Positions 25,290 through 39,370 of a stretch of 64,000 bases of DNA are shown in pieces. The notes under the pieces were generated by a model that was not told the origin of the DNA, ran no database searches, and saw only the letters and a list, made by a program, of their open reading frames with translations. The DNA lies in assembly GCF_033807715.1 (NCBI RefSeq), contig NC_084596.1, positions 38,728,958-38,792,957 of the forward strand. Direction: 5' to 3'. Numbering within the stretch: the stretch's first letter is position 1; each line of letters begins with the position of its first letter. The position numbers were made by a program, and so were the translations under genes. The DNA is from Cololabis saira (Eukaryota > Chordata > Actinopteri > Beloniformes > Belonidae).

Positions 25290-26137
25290 CTAGAGAGAGG
25301 TGAAAGAGAGAGAGATGAGAACAAACATATAACAAAGTGTTTCAGTTAGAAATGTAGTGATGCACCGAAATGAAAATTTGTGGCCGAAACCGAAACTAAT
25401 AATAAACACTTGGCCGAATACCGAATAATACCAAACAATGGTTCTTCGAAGTTTTTCATTTATTGTGCCAATTTTTTCACCATTGCATAAATCAAATAAA
25501 TGTGCAGTGAAATACCCGCCAGTCACAATTTGTCTTACTGTACTGTCTTATTGTATTTTTTCCTCATAATCCTTTTTCATTTTCTCCTGTTCAAATCCAA
25601 TTAATCGGGTCGCGGTGCAGCAGGGCTGATCTCCGCAATTTGCAGCCTTGTATAATAATTGTAAAAATCTGGGTTATTTTCCTGGAGGATCTCGTCATAT
25701 CAGACAGTGAGGGTTCTCCACCGCATCGGTAGTACGGGCCCTTTTCTCCTGCGCTGTGCGTCCCGCGACCGTCTCCATCACAGAGCGGTTTCCCAAATCC
25801 AACTCAGCCTGGATCATTTCTCGTGTTCTCTGCTTTTTCCCCACATCCAAGTAATGATCTGACATGCTGAATTTAACACCGCACGCCGCTCACTCCACGC
25901 TGTTTGATTGCGTCATCACACGCCGTTTTTAATTGTTGGGTTTTTTCCCCACTTATTCCACCGAACACCGAACGTGTTTTTTTGCTATAATTTCGGTTAC
26001 CGAACATTTGGTGCATCACTATAAAAATGCTCAAGGATTAATGTAACCATTATTCCTCTTGTTCATCAGTTTCAACCATAGTGGCATTCAGTCTCAGCAG
26101 GTGTCTTAAATCCAAACTGCTCATTAAATATATAAAA

Positions 26138-26172
<35 letters not shown>

Positions 26173-29100
26173 ATGTTTGACTCAAATAGGTAAAGACTTT
26201 TTTCATCTGCGAGTGCCTTTGTCTGGAGAATCAAGAAGTCCACGAGAACCCTATGTTTCACAGCTGGACTTGGTAGAAACCGTATTCACATGTGAAGTCA
26301 GCCTGACATAGAATTCCATTTACCTCCATGTATTGGCGTCAGGATCATAGACTTCTATTGTTTTTAGATACGTTGTTCCATCAAACCCTCCTACTGCCAT
26401 CAGCTGACCGTTCACCACTGCCAAGCCCACCTACAGACACACAAGAGTTACACTTCTACCTCCGACAACAGAGCACATCACTTACGGTGAGCCCTGGAAT
26501 ACTTTTGTGTTCTTTACAGCAACAGATAAACATGGATAACTCTCACCCCGCTCCGTCTGGATGTCATGGCCACTACTGGAGACCACTGGTTGGTCCTGGG
26601 GTTGTAGCGCTCGGCGCTGCTCAGCTCTGTGGTGTCGTCTCTCCCTCCGACCGAGTAAATCATGTCCTGGTAGACCGCACAGCCCAGATGCTTTCTCCTG
26701 GTTCCCATGGGCGAGACGGTGTGCCAGCGGTTTTCTTGAGGGTTGTAGCGCTCCACTGGGAATGAAAGACAGAAGGAAGAGGGGGAGGAGCGTGTTTTTT
26801 CAGAAAATAGCAAAAGGTTAACGCCATTTCACAATAAAATAGTCATATAACAAAAAGACAGAAAACATCACCCAGTGATTTCCCCCCCACTTATATCTTT
26901 CTTTCCTGTTACATTCATAGGTTAACTTTACATTTCCTGTACAAAGAGCCCCACCTGTATTTAATGGAGACGTGCCATCAGACCCTCCCACAGCGTAGAG
27001 GAATCCCCCCAGCACAGCGACAGCAACACCCAGTCGCCTGGTGCTCATGGAGGCCACTCGGGTCCACTTGTTCTCCTTCGGATCATACCTGAAAACACCA
27101 GAGATTGCTCAACTGTTACACAAAGATGTAGCTTTTTTTTTGGTTTGTGGGCAGGACATGAATTGCAACAAGTTACTACACAACAGAAAACTAGCAAAAC
27201 AGAACTGAAATGGTGTTTGTGTTATACCTTTCAACAATGTTGAGACAAGAAACCCCATCCTGTCCTCCCACAGCGTACAGATATCCCCCGAGAACTGCCA
27301 CCCCCACGCTGGTCCGACACGTGCTGGTGGGGGCCACGTCGCTGCTCCACTGATTGGTCTTAGGATCATATCTGGACAGGGAAAATATCCAGAACAAAAA
27401 CATTTACTTTTATATGTGTTGAAGAATGTTGAACAGCTTTGTCTAAAGAGAGTCGGAGCCACGGCGACAACCTTTCTACGGAGTTGAGATACGATGAACC
27501 GTCATGACCTCCCACGGCGTAAAGCAAGTCGTCCAGGACGCTGACACCAACACCGCATCGGCGTTTACTCATCGACGCTACCATCCGCCACTCGTTTGTC
27601 TGTGGATCGTAGCGCTCCACGCTGGAAATGGCATCTCCACTGCACCAACCACCGACTACGGAGCGAGACGGTGAAGAACAGACAGTGAGCCAGTAATAGC
27701 AACATGTTAGGTCCAACCCCCAAACTAAAACAACTTAAATTAACTTTTACAATTTTAGCTTAGCAGGTTCCCCTTTAGGCAAGGTTAAGAAACTCTTAAG
27801 AATTGTTCTTGTTCGATCACGGTCTCGTTTTCTTCTTCCATCATCACTTTGAGTCTCAGATAGGGCTGGGGATCGATTCAAATGTCAAGAATCGATTTGA
27901 TTCTGATTCTTAAGATTCAGAATCGATTATCAAGATTTGATTCAATCCGATTCGATTCCGATATTGATTTGGGTTAGTGTAATTAAAACTGTCTTTTGAG
28001 CTGTTGCATGAATTATATGACTGTAGTTATGCAAAATATTACTACTAGTAATATATTGAGATTCAACAGCAAGTATTGCAGCTAATGATGCTGTAAGGAC
28101 CAATCAGCTCCCAGAATGCTGATAGAACTGCTTTCAGAAACATCGTGGGTCAGAATTACCAAACAGATCCAGGGAGGAAACAGAGACGGATGAAATCGGT
28201 TTTATTTTTTCCCACATTCCGTTTTTATTTGTTCCTTTTTCGGTCTATTTTGGTTTTTAATTTTTGAGCATTTGGTTTTTAGCATTTTTTGCAGATGTAA
28301 CCCCAAGACAGTATATAAAGTAATGAAATATAGACAATTTATGCAATTATAACCTAACACTTTAATGTTTTCATACCTTTAAACATATTTAAAGGCAAAA
28401 ACCTGGCACCAGTTATTCATCATGTCAAACAAAACATTCCTTTTTTGGGGATAAACAAAAAAATAACCAAAAGTTGTAATGTAATGATGAAAAAAAAAAC
28501 AAAGAAATAAAAGAAAAAAAAAAAAGGAAAAAAAAAAAAAAAAAAAAAAATCGATCTTTAGACATATGAATCGATTTTTAGGAATTAATATGAGAATCGA
28601 TTTAGAATTGGGAAATTGATTTTTTTTCAACACAGGCCTAGTCTCGGAGTAACCTAATATAGTGTAGACCTGTGAGCAGGTTCATGAATGTTGTTGTGAC
28701 ATAGTACTGAAGACTGGAAGACAACACTGGTTTTTGCAGATAGTCGGGGTGAAAGACTACAACAGCTAGACGGAACTTCTTAAAAAGGAAATCAAATGTT
28801 CCATCAAATGAAACTGAAATTGATGTTCTAAAAACACAACAAAAAAATATTCCTAGATGCAGAGTATTAGTGAAAATGATTTAGCCACTAACCTGCAAAA
28901 AGAACCTCTCCACATCGAATGGGTTTCCTGGGCCGGGTTCTGGGGCCCTGCATCAGGGGCCTCTCCTGTGGCAGCAGCAAGTAATTCTTTGCCTCATCAA
29001 CAAGGTCTCTGAAATAACAAAGAAAGCAGTCTTAAAATCATAATTCTTACATCATTCCCATCATTTTTCGTCAAGCTAACAGAAAAGTAGAAAATGAATG

Positions 29101-32100
29101 CATAGAAATCTGGTAAATTGTATGTTGACCACACACCTGCACTCTTCATCACTTTTGATGAGGGGATCTGAACCCACGGTACCCACTAGGAACTTGGGGC
29201 TGAGCAGCGGTAAGCGGACGTGCTGAAGCACCTGCAGAGCACACGATCTCACATCAGGTTGGATTTGACAAAAACAAAAAAGGCAGACTATAATATCATA
29301 GCTAACAAACAATGTAGCTTATTTGAATCACTAAATCATGATAAATCAGTGAGAATGAATGAATTAATTTTTATTTCGAACATGTATATAAAATGAAAGT
29401 AAAAATAATAAACAGATAAACATTTACATCTTCATATTCACATATGTTCGAAAAAAAAGGAGTAGGAAGAAGTGTAAACTTTTTCCTAGTTCCTACCCCT
29501 TTATAACTATGGATTTACATTATTGCTATTATATCTACACAATATCCATATAAATATAATGTATATAAATACTATGTAAACATGCCTATTATTACATAAT
29601 TATCCATATAAGAATATAGACAATATAAATATGACATATATATTATATCAATATCTAGGAAATACAACTATTATATAAATATACACTATATAAACTACTA
29701 TATAAATATCCCTATAAATATATATGTGCTACATACCCAATAAATATATAACATATTACATAATTTTAACTATCCCTCTCAACAGATAATATATACTACA
29801 TAAATATCCACATAAATATCTAAACATATCTTAAGCAAGTATAATATACCATTTTTCCCTATTTTATTTGTTTCTCACACTCCTCGTTAACCCATTTCCT
29901 CTTCCATATACCTGTTTATAAATACTTTTTTGTATTTCTTTTTAAACAGATTTATGTTTAGAATAATGGCAACAAAACAAACTACACATAAGGATTAAAG
30001 CAGACAGGAGTATTGAACAGTCCAGCTGTTTGCAGGGCTTCCAGACACGTTAACTGCTCCAACACCAGCCCATCGTGAGCTGCACAGACTGCAGCAGCTC
30101 TAACATCCTTCTCTAGCAACAAACCTGGGGCAGCTGAGGTCTGCGTTCCTGGATGCTGTATTTCACCCAGGCCATGACAGCGTTGAACACCTGTTCCTCA
30201 CTCCGCACATTAAGCTCATCACTGGAAATGATGTCAATCAGCTGGTTGGCAGGCAGCAGCATGAACTCTTCACTTTCCATTACCTACGACAAGACAGTCC
30301 AACAAAAGTTTATAGTTTCCTTCCATCAATCAGTAAATCACTTTTCAGGGGCATGGCAGTTTGGAATGGTTAAACAGATGTATCTACTTCCTTCAATCAA
30401 ACTTTAAAACAAAGGCACAGGTTGTATTACAGAAAATGATTAGCTAGGTACTTCACTGAACTGTACTCTTTTAAAGGTTGGGTGAGCGATTTCTCGACGA
30501 TATCACGTCTGCTGATTTTTTTTTTTTTTTAACCAAAATGTGGAGCACAAGCTCCTCCACTCCCCCTCTTGGTGAAGTAACTGACCATTTTACAAAATAG
30601 ATGTGAAGATATATTTCTTTAATCAGAAAGATGCATTTTTAAATTTTGATTTAGAAGAAAGTTGATGTGCAGGGACATAAAGACGGGAATGTTCAATCTT
30701 TGTTGATGAATTTAAAGAAAAATAACAGATGCCTTTATAAATGTTAATATACATTCAATCAAGATCTGAAATACTGCTTCACTGGAATGATACGCTGGTA
30801 ACATTTAAAAGGTCCATATCCATCATTCATTTTAACATTGTAGTATTTTTTCCTGTCATTGAAAATACCCTACATTTTTTCTCATCAGATTTATTTTGGC
30901 ACAGAGCTGCTTAAATTATGTAACACACTCAACATTTTTCTACGGAAAGCAAAAGATAAAAGCAGTCACATAATTTACAAATTAGACGGCAGCACGCCCA
31001 GTCATTACAACTGGAGCAAAAGCGTCTAGGCTGCACAGTGAGCACAGCTTGTCAGTTTGTGTAACCCTTGCCAAGAAAAAAAAGTAAATCATACACAGAC
31101 CAAAAAATAAAGAAGAGTCAGAGGCAAGACAACAGCAGAGGTTATGACTCATTTGATCTACAGCCCGCAAAAATTAAACTCTCTTCTGTTGACTCACAGG
31201 TAGAAGTGTGTCTGAGCGTTTGAGATTAGTGGACGTTGTGGGTCTTATCATCCACAGGCCTGAAAAAGACTTAACTAGTCACACCAAAGATAAAACATCA
31301 ATATCTGAATCTGATCATCACCTTAGATTTCAGCGAGAACCAGTACTAGATCACAAAATCTTTTAAAGCCGGCCATGTACAGATATTGTTTACTTGTGGC
31401 AGATCCCTCAGAAATCACACTAAAATTAACACTAGACAAATACAGTTAAGCAGAGATAAGTTCTCAGTTTGTACTGTTAAGTGTCTAGGTATTTAAATCT
31501 AAAAAAAATAAGACACGTTGGAGCTGTGAAACTCCCAAATTTAACAATGTGAGAGCTCCTCTCTTCTTTTCAATGTAAATCACATGCATCTTTGTAAATC
31601 TTACAAATTTGGGAAAATATGTTGATTAACAATTGTTAATCTTTAGCCTGCACACCATCAGTATGCATGCATATCAAAGCAAGAAAACAGGATAAGTAAA
31701 AGTAACAGGGCAAATTTGCATGAACCAAAAAAATGTGAGCGTGTGATGCCGTTTTCTGCTGACTGCATGAAAACACATGCTTTCAATAAGGCCAGTAAGT
31801 CTCACGTGTATGTCATTGCAGTCTCCAGAAACAACCAGACTCTGACTTTTCAAAACTTGTTTGTGCAGACACAACAAACACTATGACATCAGAAAAACAG
31901 CTGTTGAAGCTGCATGTGCTCTTACCTCCTGAAAATTGTGCTGAGTGAACTTGTCTGCGATCCGGAGCAGCTCGCGACAGGAGTGTGTGTCGGCGAAGGC
32001 CCTGATGCCCAGGCAGTTGGATGGATCCAGTTGCCTCTTGAGGAACTCACAGCAGGCCTCCTGGATCTCAGCCAGCTGGAGAAGACAGGCCGCCGGTAGC

Positions 32101-34876
32101 AGTGTCTGGACATTCCCCTCCTCTACAGTCACCTTGAAGGGGGCAAATCAGAACAGGATTAAATACAGAAGCTTCACCAAAACCTCTAAGTCATTCTCAA
32201 GCTTCAAAAGTAGCAAGATCTGAGCAGACAGAGCCAAAAAGGGTTCGTAATAAGCCAGAGCAGTCCAGAAGTTTCCTTCAGATGGATAATATTAAGATCC
32301 ATCCATTTCTGAAACACGAGGGCAGTGTGATGGTATAGGTATAATCACTGTGGCTATTATGACATACACACCTACATGTGAATATTTGATGTGTAATTAT
32401 GTTATTTAATTTATTCAATTAAAATCTAATTTGAGCGTCTGCACTATTTGCACAATTTTTCATTCAACACTTATCTTAAAATATTGGAAACTATAAAGTT
32501 GTGTCCAAATTGTTCCTGACAACTGTATAAGTACCCAATTTAGAAAAGTTTACAATTTCTTGTTTTAACCCTGACATTGTTCCTTATTTAAAAAACTATT
32601 AATTGATTGTTTTATCTTTCACATAAGTGCCTTGAGAACACTGTCTGAGATAAATGAGCAAAAATAGGAATAAAACTGAACATAATTAATTACAAATGTC
32701 TTCCTTAGTGGGTCCATAGATTAACAAAACCTTGTAAAAGATTTTCATGCACAACTTATCCCCTGAAAGCCCTGGATCATGATACTTTTTTTATTCTAAT
32801 ATTATGTTAAAGTGATTTTGGCTTTCAGTGAAAAGAAAACTTCACCTCGTCACTGAAGTCGACCCAGATTTTAAAAATTCTGCTGTGGGTCAACAAGTTC
32901 TGCATGAGAAGTTGTTTTCATCCGTTTCCTTTTTAATATATATTTTTAGCGATTTGAGCTTTATTATACACATCAGTATATTTATAGGCCCGTTTTCACT
33001 AGTGGGAGTATCAGGTTGATTTTTCAGGGCCGGATGGTTGGTGCGTGTCTCCATTACCAGGAACAGCCCTGCAGAAGTGGCTTTCAAGAACCTTTACGGG
33101 GCGAAACACATCTCTGTGGCAGGAGAAGTACTCATTGGCCAACAGGAACCTCCTGGCAGGTGTCTCTGTTAATCTGAATTTCCAAATTACTGTATTTTCT
33201 GCATTATAAAAGGCGCACTTAAATTCCTTGATTTTTCTCAAAAAGCATCAGTACACGAGGAATTTTGTTGTGCTTACTGACCTTGAACCAATTTTATGTG
33301 GTAAACTGTGCCCAAAAATCTGTCAAAATGTTTTAGTGCGATTTTGATAAGCGACGAAGCCGCTCCGCTTGATCGATGCTCGGACCATTCAGCTGACAAT
33401 TTAAAGTCAGTCCTTGGTTGGATACGGATTGCAACGTCAGACAACTTTAGCTAACTACCGTAATTAGTCCATCTAGTCCATGTTACCTTACTATAATTAG
33501 ACGTCAAGCCAATGTTAGGTTTTTACCGTAAACCCAATTTTAAAATCAATATCATACTCAAATGTTGGACTACAACGTTGTTCCAACTTCACACTAACTT
33601 CAGGTGTCCACTATCGCTGGCAACGATGAACCAATCAGAGAACAGTACGCAGTACTAGGCTTACCTCTGACACTTTTTATTTGTGGATTCGTGGAAGACG
33701 AAGACTCACAAAATGTGAGTGTATTTTTCCGTATTTGTTACAACTGAATGATATTCTGACTTATTGTGAATGAGTTGAATAAAGTTCGACTTACTTGACT
33801 GTATTGTTTCGCTTTATATGTTTTATCATGTGCCTTATAACGGGTGCATCTTATGTATGAAAATAGACCCGTTCGTTGATATTGCACCTTATAATGTGGT
33901 GCATCTAATGGTCCACAAAATACGGTACGCTCAGCACTCTGTGTCACATTGTGTTACAAATACATTTGATGAAGTTGGAGATTACAAGAAAAAACCAATA
34001 GATGGACCGATGAGTCGGTTCAAGTCTTGTTGGCATATTATGCCAATGTACTGTAGAGGTCCGGCAGGGAGCTCTTTTAATCTCAACTGCTAACACAAAA
34101 AAAAAAGAAAACACAAGTAGCATCGGTTCTTTGCAGCAAAATAAAAAGAGAAGAGACACATTCTTGGCTGTTTGCAAACATAAAAAAATAGACATTACCG
34201 CCACCTTGTGCTATCGTGACTGTGCTATTATTTCAGGCATGTGTTCATGTGTGGCGCTGCAGTGTAATGTAGACACACCGGCTGAAGGGGCTGAGGAGAT
34301 GCTTGGCCTCGTTAGACGTTCCTGTCTGGCAGGTTATTCTGAACTCCTGCTAGTGGAAACAGGCCTATTGCTGAAAATGCCCCTGTCCTCAAACGCCTCG
34401 TTCCTACCTGTGAAGTGTAGGCGAAGTCAATAAGGAGTTCCATGGCTCTCTCATCAATGTCCCGGATCACCACTTCAGTCTGCCTGCTCTCTGCCAGCTC
34501 TCCGGTAAACATTGCCCTGATAAACCAGCACATTGAATATTGTTACAGAGTCTTTATTATATGTCCTGATTACTCAACTATATGAATAAAATGCACGTGT
34601 CTTTACATACCTGAAATATGGGCTGCAGGCAGAGAGAATCACACGATGAGCATAAATCTTCTTGGCGCCTACCACCAGCACTACGTCGCAAAGCTCCCGG
34701 TGCTTTCTTAGCAGGTTGATCACTTCCAGTGTCTGCCGTGGGTGTTTGTCTGAGACGTAAGGCATGCGTGCTGGCTGGGGGACCCCTTCAGGGAGCTTGT
34801 TGGGGTCCCCCAGAGTACAGCGGCTGGTGATGTCCATTCCAGTGGTGTCCTGACGTGCGCTGGTTGCCCTTGACAT
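25205..34876 (-). CDS. klhl20: klhl20: Kelch-like protein 20, adaptor of cullin-3 E3 ubiquitin ligase
   Basis: KLHL20 binds CUL3 through its BTB domain and presents substrates (DAPK1, PML and others in mammals) for ubiquitination, with roles at the Golgi and in stress and autophagy control. Twelve exons, listed separately, join in phase to 604 residues against 609 in human. Residues 55-160 form the BTB domain ([20 protein letters not shown]), about 165-265 the BACK domain, and 315-604 six Kelch blades. Every blade keeps its GG pair, followed by an ERYxP-type turn and W in most. The protein ends THCESHIW, as in the mammalian protein. All introns are GT/AG. Only the first dozen residues diverge, and they depend on the start: ATG at 34876 in the same exon, or splicing from 39206 (see that entry). 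Both give the same length. No frameshift or stop was found. The identification rests on near-complete identity to the known family. Confidence 0.97.
25355..26021. mobile_element. hAT-like MITE in the last klhl20 intron
   Basis: Ends TAGTGATGCACCGAAAT and TTTGGTGCATCACTA are inverted repeats. Flanks TAGAAATG (25347-25354) and TAAAAATG (26022-26029) match at 7 of 8 bases, so the target duplication has one substitution. The subterminal part repeats 'ccgaa' motifs. Length 667 bp. Confidence 0.88.
26134..26174. repeat. (AAAT)n microsatellite
   Basis: About ten AAAT/ATAA units inside the last klhl20 intron. Confidence 0.95.
26324..26430 (-). CDS. klhl20: klhl20 exon (residues 542-576)
   Basis: Acceptor gtctgtag|, donor |gtaaat. 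[18 protein letters not shown] ... DPDANTW: end of blade 5 and start of blade 6. Confidence 0.97.
26547..26755 (-). CDS. klhl20: klhl20 exon (residues 472-541)
   Basis: Acceptor cattcccag|, donor |gtgaga. Contains [10 protein letters not shown], the [14 protein letters not shown] blade start and [10 protein letters not shown]. Blade 5 opens with SVGG where the human protein has AVGG. Confidence 0.97.
26955..27088 (-). CDS. klhl20: klhl20 exon (residues 427-471)
   Basis: Acceptor tgttttcag|, donor |gtgggg. [20 protein letters not shown] ... [13 protein letters not shown]: blade 3 end and blade 4 start. Confidence 0.97.
27228..27371 (-). CDS. klhl20: klhl20 exon (residues 379-426)
   Basis: Acceptor ccctgtccag|, donor |gtataa. 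[20 protein letters not shown] ... [15 protein letters not shown]: blade 2 end and blade 3 start. Confidence 0.97.
27472..27655 (-). CDS. klhl20: klhl20 exon (residues 318-378)
   Basis: Acceptor gctccgtag|, donor |gttgtc. [18 protein letters not shown] ... [15 protein letters not shown]: Kelch blades 1 and 2. Confidence 0.97.
27861..28640. mobile_element. hAT-like element in a klhl20 intron
   Basis: Ends TAGGGCTGGGGATCGATTC and CAACACAGGCCTA, with flanks GTCTCAGA (27853-27860) and GTCTCGGA (28641-28648) matching at 7 of 8 bases. The subterminal regions are dense in gaatcgattt motifs. A poly-A/poly-T rich interior includes an A run near 28508-28550. Length 780 bp. Similar termini to 19697-20084. 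Confidence 0.87.
28893..29008 (-). CDS. klhl20: klhl20 exon (residues 279-317)
   Basis: Acceptor gttatttcag|, donor |gttagt. [17 protein letters not shown] ... [11 protein letters not shown]: linker between BACK and Kelch, ending at the first blade. Confidence 0.97.
29137..29231 (-). CDS. klhl20: klhl20 exon (residues 248-278)
   Basis: Acceptor gctctgcag|, donor |gtgtgt. [20 protein letters not shown] ... SDEEC: end of BACK domain. Confidence 0.97.
29345..29990 (-). mobile_element. truncated retroposon tail in a klhl20 intron
   Basis: On the plus strand it starts with gaatgaatgaatt (a simple tail in reverse), then ttatttcgaacatgtatat, a gttcgaaaaaaaaggagtagg stretch and ttcctagttcctacccctt. 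This is a common fish non-LTR 3' end, here inserted in minus orientation, followed by AT-rich sequence. The far limit is uncertain. Confidence 0.5.
30125..30283 (-). CDS. klhl20: klhl20 exon (residues 195-247)
   Basis: Acceptor ttgtcgtag|, donor |gtttgt. [20 protein letters not shown] ... [19 protein letters not shown]: core of the BACK domain. Confidence 0.97.
31926..32132 (-). CDS. klhl20: klhl20 exon (residues 126-194)
   Basis: Acceptor cccttcaag|, donor |gtaaga. [20 protein letters not shown] ... KFTQHNFQE: end of BTB, 3-box region (the CUL3-binding extension) and start of BACK. The human protein has I in place of the first V. Confidence 0.97.
32133..33189. other. klhl20 intron, no feature
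   Basis: AT-rich intronic DNA between the BTB exons. No repeat or exon that I can support before the element at 33190. Confidence 0.5.
33190..33925. mobile_element. TIR element in a klhl20 intron, TA target
   Basis: Ends CTGTATTTTCTGCATTATAA and CCACAAAATACGG with inner gcgcac/gtgcatc motifs are inverted, and each is bounded by TA. Internal sequence repeats 'ttataa..ggtgcatct' near the right end. Length 736 bp, non-coding. The superfamily is not settled; a TA duplication fits Tc1/mariner-like elements. Confidence 0.7.
34408..34516 (-). CDS. klhl20: klhl20 exon (residues 89-125)
   Basis: Acceptor gtttatcag|, donor |gtagga. [36 protein letters not shown] in two abutting blocks: central BTB domain. 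Confidence 0.97.
34611..34876 (-). CDS. klhl20: klhl20 first main coding exon (residues 1-88)
   Basis: Donor |gtatgt. From [20 protein letters not shown] to CSPYF the sequence is almost identical to human KLHL20. The preceding [12 protein letters not shown] differs. An in-frame ATG at 34876 would start the protein here. Alternatively the AG at 34869-34870 (atgtcaag|ggcaac) is an acceptor, so the exon starts at 34868 and receives ATGGAAAT from 39199-39206. In either case the product has the same length, because 8 bases replace 8 bases. Confidence 0.9.
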
Positions 34877-34954
34877 GATCAATAATTCAAATAGAAGATT
34901 AATGGGTTGTTTCAACTTGAGAAAAAACTTAAGAAAAAAATTTAATAATTAAAT

Positions 34955-34955
34955 A

Positions 34956-34999
<44 letters not shown>

Positions 35000-35060
35000 C
35001 TCTTAATTATACTCATTCATATATATATATATTTATTATAATATATAATGCTCTTATATT
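34955..35060. repeat. (TA)n-rich low-complexity tract
   Basis: Run of TA dinucleotides at about 34961-34995, followed by further interrupted TA-rich sequence, just upstream of the klhl20 coding exon. Confidence 0.85.
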
Positions 35061-35078
35061 ATTATATATAAAAGCATT

Positions 35079-35216
35079 CACATACTCCATGCCCCTTATA
35101 CATGGAACAAACTTCAAAAGGATCTAAAAATAACAGAACTTATTCCACTAAGTGATTTTAAGTCTAGAATGAGTGCACTTGAGACAGCATCTCTGATTTG
35201 TAACTGTTTTAAATGA
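35079..35216 (+). pseudogene. LINE ORF2 C-terminal fragment, plus orientation
   Basis: A 45-residue frame ending in a stop: APYTWNKLQKDLKITELIPL, then SDFKSRM and CNCF. This is the extreme C-terminus typical of fish L2-like non-LTR ORF2 proteins (W-N-x-L-Q-x-x-L-K, L-x-x-F-K). Upstream sequence is missing, so it is a 5'-truncated insert in the first klhl20 intron. Confidence 0.68.
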
Positions 35217-35322
35217 TTTCCATGTTTTGTTTCATTTGGTTTTAATATTTCACATCACACCTCTGTAAATTTTAATATCTGAATATAATATATATATTTT
35301 AATATCTTGTGCTGCTTCTTGG

Positions 35323-37739
<2,417 letters not shown>

Positions 37740-38184
37740 ACTTAAATGTTAATGTGGAACCAGCCCTGTCCAACCAAACATCCACGGGATGCACTGGAGT
37801 GGGACTCTATTAGAAAACCTCCGGTCCAGAGGGCCCAAGTTATATCAGCCTGCAACTCACTCCCTCACACACCAGAATGTGGGTATCAATACATTAATAA
37901 GAGACCCCCCTGCCCAGGTCCTCAATCCTCCTCTTTCAAAAGCAGACTAAAAAACGTACCTTTTTGCACAGGCGTTTGAGTAAACTCTACATGGTTGGCT
38001 GGGTGATCACACTTTTGTTAAAATGGAATTATGGTTGTTATTTTTGTTTTTCTCTTGTCATACTTTTTTCTGTTTCTGTTATTGTAAACTTGTAATTTTG
38101 TTTCGTTTATATATTTGAGCACATCGTGTCCTAGCTCATCATGTGAAATGTGCTTCATAAATAAATTTGCCTTGCCTTGCCTCA
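37740..38184 (+). mobile_element. 5'-truncated LINE copy with (TTGCC)n tail
   Basis: The region encodes SSSFKSRLKNVPF near 37938-37975, resembling the conserved end of L2/CR1-type ORF2 (x-F-K-S-R-L-K-T-x-L-F). This is followed by an untranslated part ending gtgcttcataaataaattt and the tail tgccttgccttgcc. Orientation is plus, opposite to klhl20. Confidence 0.65.
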
Positions 38185-38649
38185 ATGGCCTGCATGCTTT
38201 AGCAGTTTCTCACATGGGCCTGAAATGAAGGGATCATTAAAATACTCTTGATGCTGCTGGTTGAAGCAAAACGTCTAAAACATGCCAAGCCTGGTCTCAG
38301 CTGTTTGGGCTGAATAACAGAAACTACATTACATTTAGTAATTCTACAACAAGATACTCCAAAACAACGTACCACGTTTATTAAAAATGGACAAAGACAC
38401 CAATCATTCACCTTATTTTGAGATTGGGATCAATTCAATGAGACCGGGCAACAACACGCATAATGTTGAATAAACCTGTAGAGTCCTTGTTGCACTGAAC
38501 TACATTAACATCATAGAAACACCCCTCATGTGTCCCTTGTCAGATACTCTAAGCTCAGTGTGTTCTCTGCGTGTGTGTTTTGTGACGTTTGTCCCATTTG
38601 CTCTCTGAACTGACAAGATTAACTTAGCAGGAGAGCTAACTGCTGGTTA

Positions 38650-38767
38650 AGCCTGATTTATGGTTCCGCGTTAAATCGACGCAGAACCGACGCCGTACGG
38701 TGCGCGTCGCCGCGTTCCCTACGGCGTACGCTCTGCGTTGGTGTAACGCGGAACCATAAACCAGCCT
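38650..38767. mobile_element. 118-bp palindromic MITE, copy 1 (PIF/Harbinger-like target)
   Basis: Ends AGCCTGATTTATGGTTCCGC and GCGGAACCATAAACCAGCCT are inverted. TTA flanks both sides (38647-38649 and 38768-38770), fitting a 3-bp duplication. The GC-rich arms are full of CpG (gcgcgtcgccgcg). Same length as the copy at 58936-59053. Confidence 0.88.
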
Positions 38768-39198
38768 TTAGCTTCTCCTGATGCGCACTAGTCAGCCAGA
38801 TAGAAGATAAACATCACAGTTTTCCATGATACAGTAAGACATTTTTTTAAGTACAGTTATGGCAAACACGTATTAGCTAAATATAGTGAATATAAGTCAT
38901 GTATTCTCCTTGGGGAAGAGCTCAAATCAGCAGATTAACGACAACTTGCAGCATATCTGGGGAGAGGAGCTAGTTAGCTTTGAGGGATGTTGTTTATCGG
39001 TGAGTAGTCTCTGTTAAGTGACAGAAAAAAAACCAATTGCAACAATTAAGAGACATTTAAGAGTGGGTCTGTGTGTTTTGGGGTATTTGTGAGCATTAGG
39101 GATATGCTGAGAGCTAACATCAGTGTCTGCGTTCACTGTGTAAACACTCATAACAATGTCACAAAAAACAGACCATTTCGAGACGTGTTTTACCTTAC

Positions 39199-39206
39199 AT
39201 TTCCAT
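39199..39206 (-). CDS. klhl20: candidate klhl20 first coding exon end (ATGGAAAT)
   Basis: On the minus strand, ATGGAAAT is followed by GTAAGG, a good donor. Joined to the acceptor at 34869 it reads ATG GAA ATG GCA ACC..., giving [16 protein letters not shown] in phase with klhl20. It sits just downstream of a cluster of housekeeping promoter motifs. The human protein also starts M-E with a divergent leader. A second donor 5 bases on (aag|gtaaaa) would instead put a stop after MEM, leaving the start at 34876. Confidence 0.5.
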
Positions 39207-39370
39207 CCCGCAGACGGAGAGAAGTCGTCCCGGTAACTTGTGTTTACAATGTTTTAGCCGTGGATAAATGTTGGTGTGAATTCCTTCCTCGGGGATCTGC
39301 GCATGCCAAGTGCAACTTCCGGATGGTGTATTTTCAAAGTAAAACTAGGAATGACGTCATTGCCATATGG
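39207..39370 (-). promoter_or_regulatory. klhl20: putative TATA-less klhl20 promoter
   Basis: Within 155 bp upstream of the candidate start lie TGACGTCA (39352-39359, full CRE palindrome), CCGGAAGT on the minus strand (39315-39322, ETS/GABP type) and GCATGCGCA on the minus strand (39298-39306, NRF1-like). This trio, with no TATA box, is typical of ubiquitously expressed vertebrate genes. The motif calls are direct; their use is inference. Confidence 0.6.
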
